This document shows, piece after piece, positions 52,319 to 64,000 of a DNA stretch of 64,000 nt (positions within the stretch are counted from its first letter, which is position 1; every line of letters begins with the position of its first letter). Location: positions 682,001-746,000 of the forward strand of contig JPHH03000002.1 in the NCBI GenBank assembly GCA_000750105.3, read 5' to 3'. The notes under the pieces are model-generated. The model worked only from the letters and a program-made list of their open reading frames with translations. It was not told the origin of the DNA and made no database searches. Position numbers and translations under genes: made by a program. The DNA comes from Tolypocladium sp. Sup5 PDA-1 (Eukaryota; Ascomycota; Sordariomycetes; Hypocreales; Ophiocordycipitaceae).

Positions 52319-54009
52319 GCCATGATGTAGTTGCAGGCCGTGTTTACTGATAGTTTGGAAGTCTTGGTATACCCCGAATGTAAATAGCGTCATACTTGGT
52401 TACGTCTCGCAAGCACTTGAAAGTTCCCCTTTCCAGGTCCACTCCCATGGCATCCGTTCCGCGAGGCTCCAGCAGCACACACATGGCATGAATGTCCGCA
52501 GAGATTCAGCAGTCGGCCCGCCAACAGACGTCTGTGTATTACCTCCAATCCGCGCAGTCAGGCCCGACACGCCCCTGCGCACCAGTACCTACACCTGTCT
52601 CATGATGCCATCATGTCCTCCTCCATTCCCACGGAACAATACCCTTGTGCAAATGCCAATGCCAAACATGACCCGCCAGCCACAAAACACCATCGCCCCA
52701 ACCGCGCTCCCATGATATTATATGCGTGTCCCTTATCATGCAGTCATAACCGTTCTATCACTAACAAGGTTGAAAACAAGCCTCCACAAAAGCCAAGCCG
52801 AGAAACCATTTCCAACGCCGTGTGCTCGATCCCGTATGCCGTTCGTGTATGCGTGCAAGGTGTATGATGACAATAGAGAAAGCACGCAGTTTAGGTCCAT
52901 TAACCCTGGTGTTGATCCGAAAGGGGTCGTCCAGCCAAACGTGGACGGATTTTCCTTGTATAAAGTGGCGCAGTCTTCGCCGTTGACAGCATGCTGGTCA
53001 TCGTGCCCGGCTCTTTCAAGCCTCTTCCGCAAGACCTTCATATTGATTGGGCCATCCTCTGTGATCAACGTACGTAACGAACTGCCATCGGTTGCCCTAG
53101 AGCTGGCAACACTCTTGCTTGGGCTAGGTCGCCGGCCACTCTCACTCTGCAGCTCAAACAGAACGCGTGACTGCTCGCCATGTTGCGGCCGCGACGGCAT
53201 ATCCTTAAAGTCCTCGGACACTCTTATTGCCCGGATTGGAGTCTTTGAGTCGCGAACTTCGGCAGTGCCCGGTTCGTCTCGAGAACGTCCCGGAGACGAA
53301 ACGAAAACTTGTGATACTGTGAGCTGGCAGAAAGTGCAGCATCACCAGTGCTTGGCAGTGACGGAGCCTGGCTGGAGTTGCCCTTGGAGTCTTGCCGGAT
53401 CGTAAAGTCCCCCTCTGCCTGGTCCTCATCCAGGAACAGGGGCGTCTGGATTGCGTTTATTAGCCGGTCAGCATCGCTCTAGTGACTTCCATGACTGCTG
53501 CCACCACTGCCAAAGGTTAGGCGGCTTAGAGAGTTGCCTTTCTCGCCATCCGGCCTTTCTCCTTCCCGGGTTACGTCGTCCAAGCATCAAACAAGCATCA
53601 AACAACCGCTACCTCAGGAATGTCAGACAAGAGAAGGATGTCCTTGATAAGGTGGTTTTATCGTGGTTGCATGCCTTTTTGGCACGAAAGGTTTCGTAAC
53701 CGAAACGAAAAACACAAGGAGGAAGCGCTCAAACAGCTCATGCGCAAGGAGTATACTAACGCTCCGCGAGAGTAATCCTTGTTGAGGGTCTTTGAGGATC
53801 GACTGGGCGGGCGTGGATATGGAATGGATACGGGAATGAAAATGGGCTGCAGGTGTTGTTTACCGGGGGGCTGCGTCAGAACGAGGGAACGTTGTTTGGT
53901 AACAGCAGCACCAAACCCCTATACTCAATCAATCACTCGCGTTCAGAGTCATTGCCCTATTCCTTGTACTTCCAACACTACTCTTTCACGTTCCGTACAA
54001 ATCCCACGC
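52319..54009. other. Region between ABC transporter and PAN2
   Basis: Contains 3' flanks of both genes plus a possible minus-strand gene at about 52736-53440, listed separately. The rest, including 53460-54009, shows nothing recognisable. Confidence 0.45.
52736..53440 (-). CDS. Possible hypothetical protein, exon structure unresolved
   Basis: Two minus-strand frames look protein-like: around 53290-53435 (TPLFLDEDQAEGDFTIRQDS, then SFRLRDVLETNRALPKF) and from about 53300 to 52740 in the next frame (KTPIRAIRVSEDFKDMPS, ITEDGPINMKVLRKRLERAG, STFGWTTPFGSTPGLMD). They may be joined by a short intron near 53310-53330 that I cannot place with certainty. An acceptor-like sequence precedes the first segment. 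There is no family match. The overlapping plus-strand frame looks less natural. Confidence 0.35.
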
Positions 54010-57000
54010 CTATCTCAGCGGCGACCCCTTACCCGGTGTCCAACTCGCGCTACCAAATCCAGTCGTCCCCTGCGGCGGCGCCGCCAATCCAATGGCCTTC
54101 CTCACTGGCGTCGACGGCCCCGGCGTCGCGCCATCCGCCGGCAATGGCGGCGTGTCCATCCTCTGAACATCCAGGTCATCCTTCCTAGGCGGCTTGAAGT
54201 TGACGTCCCTGCCCGCACGGTAAATGTCCTGCAGCATCGTCTCCAAAATGCCCGCGTCCTGGAACTCGAGGTACTTCCTATACAGCTTGAGGGCGGTGCG
54301 TGAGTCTTCAATGGAGTCGTGGGTCTCCATCTGGATGTCCTCCTTGAGCAGGTACCACGCCAGGAAGGCGAGGGAGAGCTTGCGAAGGCGAGACTTGAGG
54401 AAGAAGAGATCGATGGTGTCGATTACCTGCGTTTTCGGGACGTGGATGTTGATGACTCGGAAGTCCTGCTTCAATCCATGGCCCAAAAACTTGCAGCCCA
54501 GGTTCAGCAGGATCCAGAGCTTCTTGTATGCCATCTTGAGTGGCAGCAGGCTGTGTTTCGAGATTCGCGGATCGAGGTCCTCTTGCCTGATGCCAGAGTA
54601 CGATGTCAAGTAGTCGACTATAGGTTCCCTGATGGCAATGTAGTCGTCGATGAACGGCGATCCTTCATTCTCGCCCTGCCCGCGCACGACGGATGCCCGG
54701 GCGAGTGCATAAACAATCGGCCGTATAGTCTCTCGCTCGCCGTCCGAGTTCATCTCGATTTCCGGCTGCCGTACTGCAACGAATTCCGTGTCCAGCGCAA
54801 TGATGGACTCTGGTCCGGGGCGTTCCGTTTCGGGATCCAAAATCTGATAACTCTTACTACCAGAGTTCAAGTTGGGGCTGGATCATTTAAGTCAGCTTCA
54901 GTCTCAATTGGCCGTAAGCACTTGGATGCTTACTTCAAGTCTTGGTATAGAATGGACGTGTCCAGATGGTTCTTCCACTCATTGTCGATCTTGTTGTTCG
55001 CGTGCTTGACTTGGAAGGCTACGACCGACGGCACTTTCCAAGTCGTATTGAACGTGAGCGCCTCTTCGGTGCTGACGGAGCGGACCAAGAAATCGTTGAA
55101 TAAATGCCACTGGCTCTGGCCCGGTGCTTCGTGCTGCGCGTGTGCAACTTTGGTATTCGTCAGCGCCGGCGTTCAGTACAAAATGGGGAGGAAGAACATA
55201 CCATTAACCATAGCCACAAGATGAGGCTTCTGCGTCTGGCCGTTCTCGATGTTGATGGCCATGCCAATAAGCGAGTACACGGTGATGTTGTGCATCCCTC
55301 GCTGCAGGTGAAGTTTCAGGTCCTCTCCCTCGTAGCAATAGAACTGACCTTGGTCAACGATGATGCCAATCTCTTCGGGGAGCCAGCCTGGAGTTGACCA
55401 CAGCATTCGATGGTCCTGACCCGTAATCGCTGTGTTGAGCATTAAGACGGCCGGAATATTGTGGATGGTTTTCCTCGTGGCTATAGTCTGATACCGTTGG
55501 CATCGGCTACACCAGCCTTTCGATGTCGTCTCTCTCTCAACGCTGCTCTTAAGAACTTGAGAAAAGGTGACACGCGGCGACTTGCTATTGCGGCCAGGCG
55601 CCTTCTGTGAAGAAACGTCAGCGATGCACCGTCGAAGACCTCTCAATGTACTTACCAGTGAAGGATAGAGCAAGTCATTGACAAAAGTCGATCCAGGTCT
55701 GGTATACTCGCTCCTACAGTTCATGCACCTAATAGAGCTTGTAGCCGAGGTTGCCAGTATCTGCAAACGGTTAACATTTTCCCCGGTTTTCTTGTACGTC
55801 TATTGAGAAGCATACCTGTTCCATAGCAGTGGAAGCGGGTGAAATGCTTCTAAAATCCTGTACAATTTTGTCCAGGAAGAATCGTGTGAGTCCCTGCAAC
55901 ATTACATTCAAGGACGATCCATGCGAGTCTTCCTCAAGAAGTCCAAGAGGAGCAGCTGCGAAGATTAGCATCGCCACATTCAGCATTACTCGCAAAGACG
56001 TCTCATACCTTGAGGATGACTACTTAGAGTCCTCAGCAAATTCGTTGCTTGACATATAGATCCATCGGCTTTCTGCAGCATATCGAACAAGAAGCCGAGC
56101 TCGCAAAGCAGGCATATTTCGCCAACACATGCTGTCGCCGCGTGCTGGAGAGCCAGGTTTCGAACCATGGGCGTAAAGTTCATTATCTGAAGAAGCGAGT
56201 TGGCGTATGAGTTTGCGATGTGGATCTCCAAGCCAGAGTAGCGAGTCTTGTTGTAAAAGCTGTGTCTGGTTAGCAACCTGCCGCGGAGAGACATGCCAGG
56301 GATCTGACGTACCCGAAATCAAAGTCGTCCACGCCAAACTTGCTGTATTTTATTTCGACACTTCGGTACATCACCTGTACCTCCGATTTCTTGCTTTCGA
56401 CTTCCGTTTCGGTCATTGGGCTCGAGAGCTCGTCCACCTTATCGTCCGAGCTCTTAGCGTCGTGTTTGGCCGACTCTCGAGCTTTCTCGCTCAAGAATTT
56501 GGGCGCTTTGAGTCCAGCGTTGGCCGACTTGTTCACGTTGCGAGTATCCTCGGCTTGGTTCCTCCGCAGGCCACGAGTATTTCGCCCATACAATCCAAAG
56601 TCGGTCGGCTTGAGGCTGTTGATGAACTGAGCATCGAACCTGCTCGGGGGAGCGCCAACATCGGCGACCGTGTCAGGCCAAGCTGACGCCAACACCTCTC
56701 GATAGTATGGTAAGCCGATAGAGTTGAGAGGCCTACGGGATGTTAGAGTCGTTCGAATGAAGGCATGGGGGCTGTCAATATCTTGAACTTACGTATCTTG
56801 AGTCCACTCAATGGGTGGTAGAGGCTCCTCTGGGGTCGCAAACTCTAACGGAGTTGGGAGATCCACGAAGTGAAGTTTCGAATGTGACCCCCACAGGTGG
56901 ATGTAGCACTCCGGGTCAGTGAGTGCCATGGCCTCACCAGAAGGTGCTATCTCAAACATGCTGAGGTAGGTAAGCACATTCGCCTGCCGGACATTGCTAG

Positions 57001-58121
57001 TATTGGGATTCATAAGGTCCACCACGTGCATTTGTCCAGTCTGCGAGACCACAATACTAGTTGTCAGCATCCGTGGGTGCATGCGGACGTACGCGGCTCC
57101 AGCGGGAAACGGGATCGGGGGCATCGAAGACATCTGCTTGATGTCGAAGACGTTGAGAAACGGATCCAGCATGTAGTTCTGCCCTTGCCGCAGGGAGTAT
57201 CCGCACGTAACGATGAAGTCGTGCTGGGCGTCCATGTCGTTGATCAACGCCGAATGAGCATTCCAAGTCTTGACCACAGCAAAACTGACGGGGTCCAAAA
57301 GGTTTACCGATCCGCTCTTTGTGGCGGCACAGATGTAACGCCCCCGTTTCATGATGGAATACTGATGCTCCGTGGGCACCTGGGACATTCCGTCAGCTCG
57401 CCATTCCGAGGCGCCATAGAAGGGGTACTGACCTGCTTCACGACCTCGCCCTTATTGAGGTCGATGACGAGCATCATGTCCTGGAGCCCAGCGACGATGA
57501 TCTCTGCAGTGCCTTTGGAGGTAAAGCTCATACATCGTAAGTCTTTCATTTCGTCGTGCCTAGTTCCACGGTTAGTTCATCGAAGCTCCTGCTCCGCGCA
57601 GCAGGAACCTACCTAATATGCCATAACGGCGGACCTCTCCTCAATGCCATGTGGACATCCTTGGAGCCCAGAACCACCACTCCCTTGTCGTTGACCAATA
57701 TCTGTCGCACCGGTCCGTCTGGGGTCAAATGCGCCTTGAACGAAGTGTACCTCTGGAGCTCGGAGCCCATGAAGGATGTAACGCGGCCCTGGTCCCCCCT
57801 GTCAGTTTACCGAAAAGAAGATCCGAGGCTTCGGTACGCGACGTACATAGTCATTTCCCGTCCAGAGCAGCTCTTGGGAGGTATCGAACGTCATGGTAGT
57901 TACCGGTGTCGGCATCGCGTGAACGCCCGGAGGCGGGAACGATATTCGGGAGACCTGGAGGAGAGAGCATGATGTCAGCGAGCCTCATCAACAGCCTGGG
58001 ATACAGATCCCGCAGTCCAGGCGCGGAAATGCCACAGGGGCGGTCCAGACGCCGACAATCGCAGCGCGCGGTCGCGCGACGCCATGCTCGTTCAACCCAC
58101 CTCATCCCAGTCTCCGTCCAT
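54010..58121 (-). CDS. PAN2: PAN2, catalytic subunit of the PAN deadenylase
   Basis: Poly(A)-specific 3' exonuclease subunit of Pan2-Pan3, which trims mRNA tails in the cytoplasm. Twelve exons: 58121-58101, 57954-57847, 57788-57613, 57559-57433, 57379-56793, 56732-56313, 56259-56009, 55955-55816, 55760-55656, 55604-55202, 55147-54934 and 54877-54010; phases agree and the product is about 1139 aa, normal for the family. An N-terminal WD40 propeller (MDGDWDE start, ELLWTGNDY, MKDLRCMSFTSKG) is followed by the UCH-like pseudoprotease, where the Cys box reads IANSYANSLLQ without cysteine. A Cys-rich insert (RCMNC, CSRC) and the DEDD exonuclease follow, with ALDTEF (about 877), HGLKQDF and HDSIEDSRTAL (about 1040). 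The tail is Pro/Gly-rich. Confidence 0.96.
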
Positions 58122-58973
58122 TGTAGCTGGCTGGACATTCTCCAGGGGACCATAGCTTGAGGAATAACGATGCGCTGACGCAGGCCAAGCGGAGGCTCCG
58201 CAGCTCTTGTTGAGTCAATGCGACCGTCAAGGTTGGGACGAAAGTCGGGAGGGTTGTCGGGTCGTGTGGAGGATTGCGATTCAGGTGTTGGAGGCGCGTA
58301 TGGGAGCTGCGATATCAACTGTTGGCGGGGCAAGGAGCAAGCTTGGGGTGCCTAGCCGACGTAAATCCGTAGAGTCCAAGTTACCCTGTACCTCGTCCGC
58401 TCCCATCACCTAACAAGCCTCGTTCACCGTTGTCGCAGCGTGACTCCATACCGTTCCCCAAATCATCGTTGCCCACATCATGTGTGTTGAGATAAAAGTT
58501 TGTCGAGTATTGGTGGAAAGCCTGAAGCATCTCTGCATCTTATTCTCTACCATGGGAGACGAACAGATTGGTGGCGGGGCAATACTTAGCAAAGCTTCAC
58601 AAACAGCGACGAAGAGTGTTCAAGGCCACGGATTTAATAATGAGATGTTGTATTTATTGGCTTTGGCCGCTATGTTTCTCAGAATCTAGTTGGATCGCAG
58701 CCACCATGGCTGGTTTACGGATGCTGTCTACCCTTCTTCCAGGATGCCCAAAGACGTATCTGCGAAGTCCTCTTCTAGGACGCAATGTTGTCAATATACT
58801 GTGGTGTGATGACGATGATCGTTTGAATAAGGCAGAGAAGCGGTGGAAAGCCACCTCGCCCGCCGAGTATGGAACACATTGACCCAGCCAGCAACGTCGA
58901 TCCCCTTCTCTCATCGCGCGGCGTCCCTTGGCCGCGTGACAGCGAAACAAAACTATCGCGCGTCGAAGAACTG
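58122..58973. other. Intergenic upstream of PAN2
   Basis: Holds the PAN2 promoter and 5' leader and the 3' flank of the methyltransferase gene. No gene is supported. Confidence 0.5.
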
Positions 58974-59859
58974 TCACGAGATTTGGTATACTGTAAAGTT
59001 CACAGGATATGAGTTCCGTCCAAGCCGAGATGGAACATGAGTGACGTCGCCTGTTGCCTCCACCTGGACTTTCCATCTAGTTTTTGTCAAGAAGCCGATC
59101 TCATCCCACAGTCCTTGGAAGCTGGTTTTGTCGTGCAGATATATAGGTATCGTGCTTGTCGGGGCCTCTCCTCCCAGCTTCGTGGTCCCAATGTGCCTGC
59201 CGTAGATGAGAGCATTTCTGGTACCTGGCTTGAGGAAGCCGACCAGACGTTTGCCAATGTAGAGTTGTTGGGTCCAGTTAAAGAGGTGAAAGAAGCTGGC
59301 CGCGTAGATGATGGTCACTCTGCCGCGCAGCCCCTCGAGGCGGTTGTCATCGGGATCGAGCATATCGCCAATGACGAAAGAAGCACCGAGACGCTCTCTG
59401 TCCCGAAATAAACTATAGCCGACGTCGATGAACTTGGGTTGGACGTCCGTTCCGATGAGCTGGGAGCCTTGCACGCCAGCGGCGCGGAGTTGCCGCAGAA
59501 CCTGGCCAACACAGCAACCCAGGTCCAGAAAAACGTCACGGGATCCCGAGACACTCAGCCTGAAGACGACTTGCTGATAGCAGGGGTCGTGACTGTCGTT
59601 CAGGCGGAGGAACCTCCACCTGCCCACGCAAGGGTACCGCGAAAAGCCCCATGCTTGTTCTCGCTAGAGGACGGCGACGAGGTCAGCGGACGCAGCGAAG
59701 GTGAGGGCAGCGGTTACGCGTGCTTACCACGCGCAGGATGTGACTGTCGATTTCCTCGACAGGGATCTTGCTGTATGCGCGAAGCAGATCGCGAACCGGG
59801 CCAATATCGTCAGGAAGATCGGGGATATAGGCCCACTTCTGCATCTCGATGAGATCCAT
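58974..59859 (-). CDS. SAM-dependent methyltransferase (class I)
   Basis: Rossmann-fold methyltransferase of a fungal family often found near secondary-metabolite or accessory genes; the substrate is unknown. Exon 1 ends at 59728 and exon 2 is 59663-58974. From ATG 59859 the product is about 273 aa (MDLIEMQKWAYIPDLPDDIG...). SAM motif I is VFLDLGCCVGQVLRQL, the acidic residue after strand 2 lies in LIGTDVQPKFIDVG, and VIGDMLDP and VTIIYAASFFHLFNW follow, with RHIGT and HDKTSFQGLWDEIG near the C-terminus. The start is uncertain: just upstream a natural-looking N-terminus (DSTTEIEDSMDAALRRRS) is present in another frame and ends in a stop, so the gene may be frameshifted or begin at the internal ATG. 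Confidence 0.8.
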
Positions 59860-61377
59860 GAGTTGGCCTCCGCCTGCGGGCGCTCTGGTCAAGATCGACG
59901 GCGCAGAGCAGCATCCATGGAGTCCTCAATCTCTGTCGTGCTATCTGACGCTGGCAGGAAGGGCAAGGCTCGGAGGGCGCATGCTTCTGATGCGCTTCTG
60001 ACGGTGCGCATCAAGCAGTGGTGAGGCTGAAGGAAAATGAGGGTGAAACGACAGCAGGCGTCACACGGCTCGTGCCAACGACCAGGACCTGTTCACGGTC
60101 AGCCGCACCGACGGGTCAGACCAGGCCTAGTAAACGGAATCCTGCGGGATTTCAGCACCACACGATGAGGGCTGCCCTGTCTTTTAGGAGCCCAAGGTCT
60201 GCGAGGCCTCCTGGGGCAAGTTCAAGCGATGACAGGATGTGGATTTGGCTCATCGAGGGCTACCGGCAGGAGCCTAGTCGCGGTGGAGATGCGGCGCCAG
60301 CTCTCGGCTCCATCCGACGTAAGCCTCCGAGTCTCCCGTCGTCCGAGACGAACTAATGCCGCTTGCCCGCAGTCCTGACTGGTTGACCGCCTGGAATCGG
60401 ACCTCTTCTGGTGGCCTACTTGCCCTTGGTGCCCTGACAGAGGCTGGTTCATTCGTCTCGCCGTTTGCCGTGGGCAGAGGCTGCTCGCTGACATATCGAA
60501 GCGCATGCCCCGACGCGGCACATACTTTGCTTGGCCATGCACAGCAAGGTACGAATACGCACGTACCCAGATGCTCGCCAACAAAGGTCCGCAGTAGCCA
60601 GTCGGCTATGGCAGCCAGAGCATGAAGAAAGGCGTATCCGCACGTCCGTACAGTCCTACAGTAATACCTGCTGTGAAGCCGGGCACGCTGCACCGTGAGT
60701 GGTGAAGGCGCCTGTCAAAGCGGTTGTCTTGGATCGGCACCAAGCACCTGCGCACAGACGGAGCCCAAAGCGGAAGTAAAGGGCTGACTAAGGCCACCCA
60801 CTGGTTGCCTGGCAGTCGGGGCGTGGACCTGAGCCGAACATTTGCCGCCGCGTGCCGAAAAATTCTTCCACCTCCGTGCTCAACTCTCTCGAAAGGTCAA
60901 AACACCCACACGCAGACACGGGGCCGAGTTCTTCCTATTCCGTTGAACGCGACAGGCCCATCGCATTTATCATCATCCGTTCCAGGAGCTATCAGAGCTG
61001 TAAGTCGACGCATCCCCATCCGCTGGCAGCAGCGCATCAGCCATCAGCCACGAGACTTTGTCGCGATGCCGCGTGGGACATTGTCGCGTGCAGAATGCCT
61101 GCGCATTGCATTGCCATCCGTGGCTCAACGCCTGTCGAGTGACGGCCCAAGCTAACCATGGCTCCAGTTCCATTACACGCGCCTCGAGCTGTCGCGTGGC
61201 CGCCGGGTCGCGGACTTGACATCATCGACCCCCGAGAACTAAACACTCACGTCTGGCAAGCGTCTACGTCTCCAACATTTGCAAGCTCACATCGGCGAGA
61301 GCATCGCGACATTTCGTGACTCCATCTCGACCCGCAAACGCGTCGCTCAACCCTGGGACCAGCACACACGTGACACT
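59860..61377. other. Divergent region, methyltransferase/Rgt1-like regulator
   Basis: A 1.5-kb head-to-head region with no supported gene apart from the out-of-frame N-terminal stretch of the methyltransferase near 59890-59960. The right third (about 60840-61377) is C-rich and is probably the 5' leader of the transcription factor. Confidence 0.5.
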
Positions 61378-63753
61378 ATGAGTCCAGGCAGGGAAGGCGA
61401 GCAAGAAGAGGCAGACAGTCTCACGTATCCATCGCCAGGTGCTGAGGCGATGGATGCTGGTCCCTTCTACCACTCTAGCACCCGCGATGGGGTACAAGAG
61501 CACACCGACCACCAACATGTCCACGACGATGTGCATGCGCAAGATCAGGAGCGAGGCCAGATGCTGGCGCAGGAGCCCCCTTCGCCACAGCAGCACGTAT
61601 CGCGGCCTTCCAACCTGGAAGAACTGCAGCTGGCCGCGCAGCTAGGCGACGGCCTCGCCGGCACGCCCATGATGCCTGCGACGGATCCGAACATGAACGT
61701 CGACGACCACAACATGCGCAACATCATGCCGCATCCAGAACCAGAGCAACACCAGACCCCGTCATACGTCCAAGATACGCCCACAACCGACCATCTGGTC
61801 CAGCATTCCATGCCAATCCCTGTGGGGCCCGCTGTGCCGCCCCAGTACCAGGTGGGAGACGGCATCCCCCCTAGGAAGAGATCGAAGGTGTCCCGCGCTT
61901 GTGACGAATGCCGCCGAAAGAAGATCAAGTGCGATGCTCAGTCAGACTCTGGTGATAATCCGTGCTCCAGCTGTGCACGATCATCAATCCGATGCTTGTT
62001 CAGTCGTGTGCCGCAGAAGCGGGGTCCAAGCAAGGGGTAAGCAAGCAAACCGCAGATGCAGACTTCGAATTCCCTACTGACCATATTGCAGATATATCAA
62101 GGAACTCGCAGACCGGATCCACAGTATTGAAAACAAGCTCGAGTCTGAAGGCAACCTGACGCAGGATGATATAGACAAGCTCTTCGCCTCCGAAAGGCCA
62201 CGCAGCCACAGCCAAGTAGCCGCCGAGGATCCAAGCAGGAAACGACCATTCTCGAGCATCTCCACAGGCGACTTCAGCACGCCCGTGACTGCTCGCCAAG
62301 CGCCGTGGGGCTCGGAACCTCGACCGATTCAGCCCGTGTCTGCCTCGTCCGAGAGCTTTGCCAACCATGGGTATGCTAACAACGGCACTCTGGCACCCCA
62401 GCCCTCCGCAATCAAGCATGACGGCACGCCATCAAAGCCGCCGGTTGCTTCCATGGACGCGTCCATGGAAGCTATTGACGAGTTGCCAGGTTTTGATGAG
62501 GGGGCTTTGCAAGAGTAAGTGGAATCCCTTGTCAATTTCAAGTGAGTCTGCAGTTGCTAATAAGCCAACAGCTATCTCGCAACAATTCAACCGCTGTACC
62601 CGATTCTGCCGAGCAACATGGCGCGCATTCAGTCACTGCTGTCGCAGTGTCCGCCGCCTCTGAGAGCAGCCTTCTCCATCGCCCTCATTTCAGTGGGGCT
62701 GGGCTCCTCAGGAGATGTCAGGCATGCCAGTGGCCTGTTGCACGAGTGGGAGAGCGGTGATGCTCCAAGCAGCCGAGCGACGGATATTGTCCATGCCCAG
62801 ACACTGCTGCTCTTGATCATTGATGCCGATTGGCAATCGTCGTCCACGCTGCCGTTCCTCTTGGCGCGGGCAGTGGCGCTGGCCAACAGCATGAAGCTGT
62901 GGAAACTCGTCCCTGCCGAGTCAGCGGATCCGGACTCTGATGATCAGCTGTCTGTCAAGATCTGGTGGTCGCTGGTAATGATGGACCGTTGGCACGCTGC
63001 AGGGACGGGCAAGCCCGCACAAATCCCTGACAGCAGTGTTGTGGCGAGGGCGGGCCTGCAGGCCACCGTGGGAGAGGTCTGCTTCCACTTCATACGTAAG
63101 TTCCAGTCCCTATCAGACCCCCGGAACCTAGCATGAGACTGACCGTCATCGATACAGGGTTGTCGAAGCTCCTGAACAGGATCGCGTTTGTGATCTCAAC
63201 TCTTCAGTCAGGCGCAACTACGGCGGAGCAGTCAATGGCAACCATTCTTGGCGACTACATCGAGAACTACCGGGAAGATCTCCCGCCGCATGTCGACGCT
63301 GCTTCGTATCCTCAAGTGCATCTGGCATATTGGCACTGCCGCCTGCTAGTGACCCTGCTGACACCTGGGGCAACCGCCGCGGAGACCATGTGGCCTACCA
63401 AGGAGCTCGCCAACCTGCTGTCAGCAAACGAGCAGCTCAGGAGTCCTCTGATGAACCACTTCGTCGCTCTCGTGGTGTTGTCGCTGGGCAAGCTCTCCAA
63501 GGCAGACAGCTCTCGTGACGAGGCCACGCAGCTGATCAAGGAGATTGTGGACAGGCCCGCCGGCGATCAATGGGACGGCGTCCGGGACAGGCTAGCGGAG
63601 CAGCTCCGGCCAACGTCGTCGGTGGAGGCGACGGCGAGCCAAGGCCTGCAGCACCTTGCCGACCTGGCGACTGCTCACGAGGGCATCGTGCCCGGGGAAG
63701 GCGAAGTTGCTTTTGGCCCATCGCTGTCGTCGGGCTACCTTGACATTCTGTGA
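61378..63753 (+). CDS. Zn2Cys6 transcription factor, Rgt1-like
   Basis: Nuclear regulator, about 733 aa. Exons 61378-62036, 62092-62514, 62572-63095 and 63158-63753, all GT-AG with matching phases. A long Gln/His/Pro-rich N-terminus precedes the zinc cluster near 177-211: KRSKVSRACDECRRKKIKC, then a 12-residue loop with C-x2-C-x6-C (NPCSSCARSSIRC). The next block, FSRVPQKRGPSKGYIKELADRI, completed across the first splice, is characteristic of the group annotated in filamentous fungi as Rgt1-type glucose transport regulators. A coiled coil follows (IHSIENKLESEG). The MHR-like region carries LYPILPSNM, LLLLIIDADWQSSS and KIWWSLVMMDRWHAAGTGKP. A role in sugar-responsive repression is inferred from the family, not shown here. 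Confidence 0.88.
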
Positions 63754-64000
63754 GAGACGATAGCACTGTGTAACTGGCCCGGTGATGGAACGCTCGTGAG
63801 CAATCGACTGTACCATTCTGTACAATATCTGGCGTTGGCGATGGCAGGAGGGAGTTGGGGCTACGCGGGTAGCGTGTGATACCCGGGGCCAATAATTGGC
63901 ACCAAAGCTCATACGTACGTAGCGATGACGGGTTAGGATTAGATAATGAGAGGACCACATCCCCCCTGTCCACCTTGCCGTATCGCCAACCACCCATTCC

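Noticed and set aside
57847..57954. A suspected 1-bp frameshift in PAN2 exon 2.
   Set aside because: On rechecking, the exon is 108 bp and reads through in frame to WTGNDY, so PAN2 is intact.
1..64000. CRISPR arrays, bacterial operons, rRNA genes or a secondary-metabolite backbone gene (PKS/NRPS).
   Set aside because: None seen; repeats are short microsatellites and the genes are fungal with spliceosomal introns.

Overview
The window reads as nuclear DNA of a filamentous ascomycete, most likely a Sordariomycete in or near the Hypocreales. The evidence is short GT-AG introns (about 50-80 bp) with CTAAC/CTGAC branch motifs, three Zn2Cys6 / fungal transcription factor genes, a tRNA with a 16-nt intron, generally GC-rich monocistronic genes on both strands, and Tad1-type LINE fragments. 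Species cannot be fixed from sequence alone. Exon coordinates were worked out by hand from splice signals and frame continuity and may be off by a base or two.

Layout. 1-2648: a Zn2Cys6 regulator (-), cut by the window edge, with a 17-nt micro-exon inside the zinc cluster. 3273-11211: ribosome biogenesis factor BFR2 (-), complex I assembly P-loop protein IND1 (+), Tudor splicing factor SPF30 (-) and a TCO89-like TORC1 subunit (+). 12028-17904: a mitochondrial UbiB kinase of the Cqd1/ADCK2 type (-), cytochrome c heme lyase CYC3 (+) and an RRM nucleolar protein (+). 18323-24597: tRNA-Ala(CGC) with intron, an unrecognised 765-aa protein (-), BUD22 (-) and an SDR oxidoreductase (+). 27795-35228: a mitochondrial oxoglutarate/malate-type carrier with a long leader (+), the NER protein RAD4/XPC (+) and a second Zn2Cys6 regulator (-).

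35769-39815 is a scrambled region. A truncated, frameshifted LINE ORF1 is joined tail to tail to an antisense piece of the LINE ORF2 3' end. An otherwise well-preserved aldehyde dehydrogenase gene follows, interrupted by about 330 bp of LINE endonuclease sequence that replaces about 8 codons. Next come two intronless, divergently transcribed genes, a D-aminopeptidase-like serine hydrolase (-) and a D-threonine-aldolase-like PLP enzyme (+). They look like a compact D-amino-acid peptide catabolism module and are the best candidate for an undescribed system here. After a 2.7-kb gap lies a single-exon 5-kb ABCA-type transporter with a polyglutamine linker. The window ends with PAN2 (12 exons, -), a SAM methyltransferase (-) and a third Zn2Cys6 regulator resembling Rgt1-type proteins (+).

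The rest is mostly housekeeping: ribosome biogenesis (BFR2, BUD22, RRM protein), mitochondrial biogenesis (IND1, UbiB kinase, CYC3, carrier), RNA processing and decay (SPF30, PAN2), DNA repair (RAD4) and nutrient signalling (TCO89-like). Two head-to-head pairs (BFR2/IND1 and UbiB kinase/CYC3) share intergenic regions under 400 bp.
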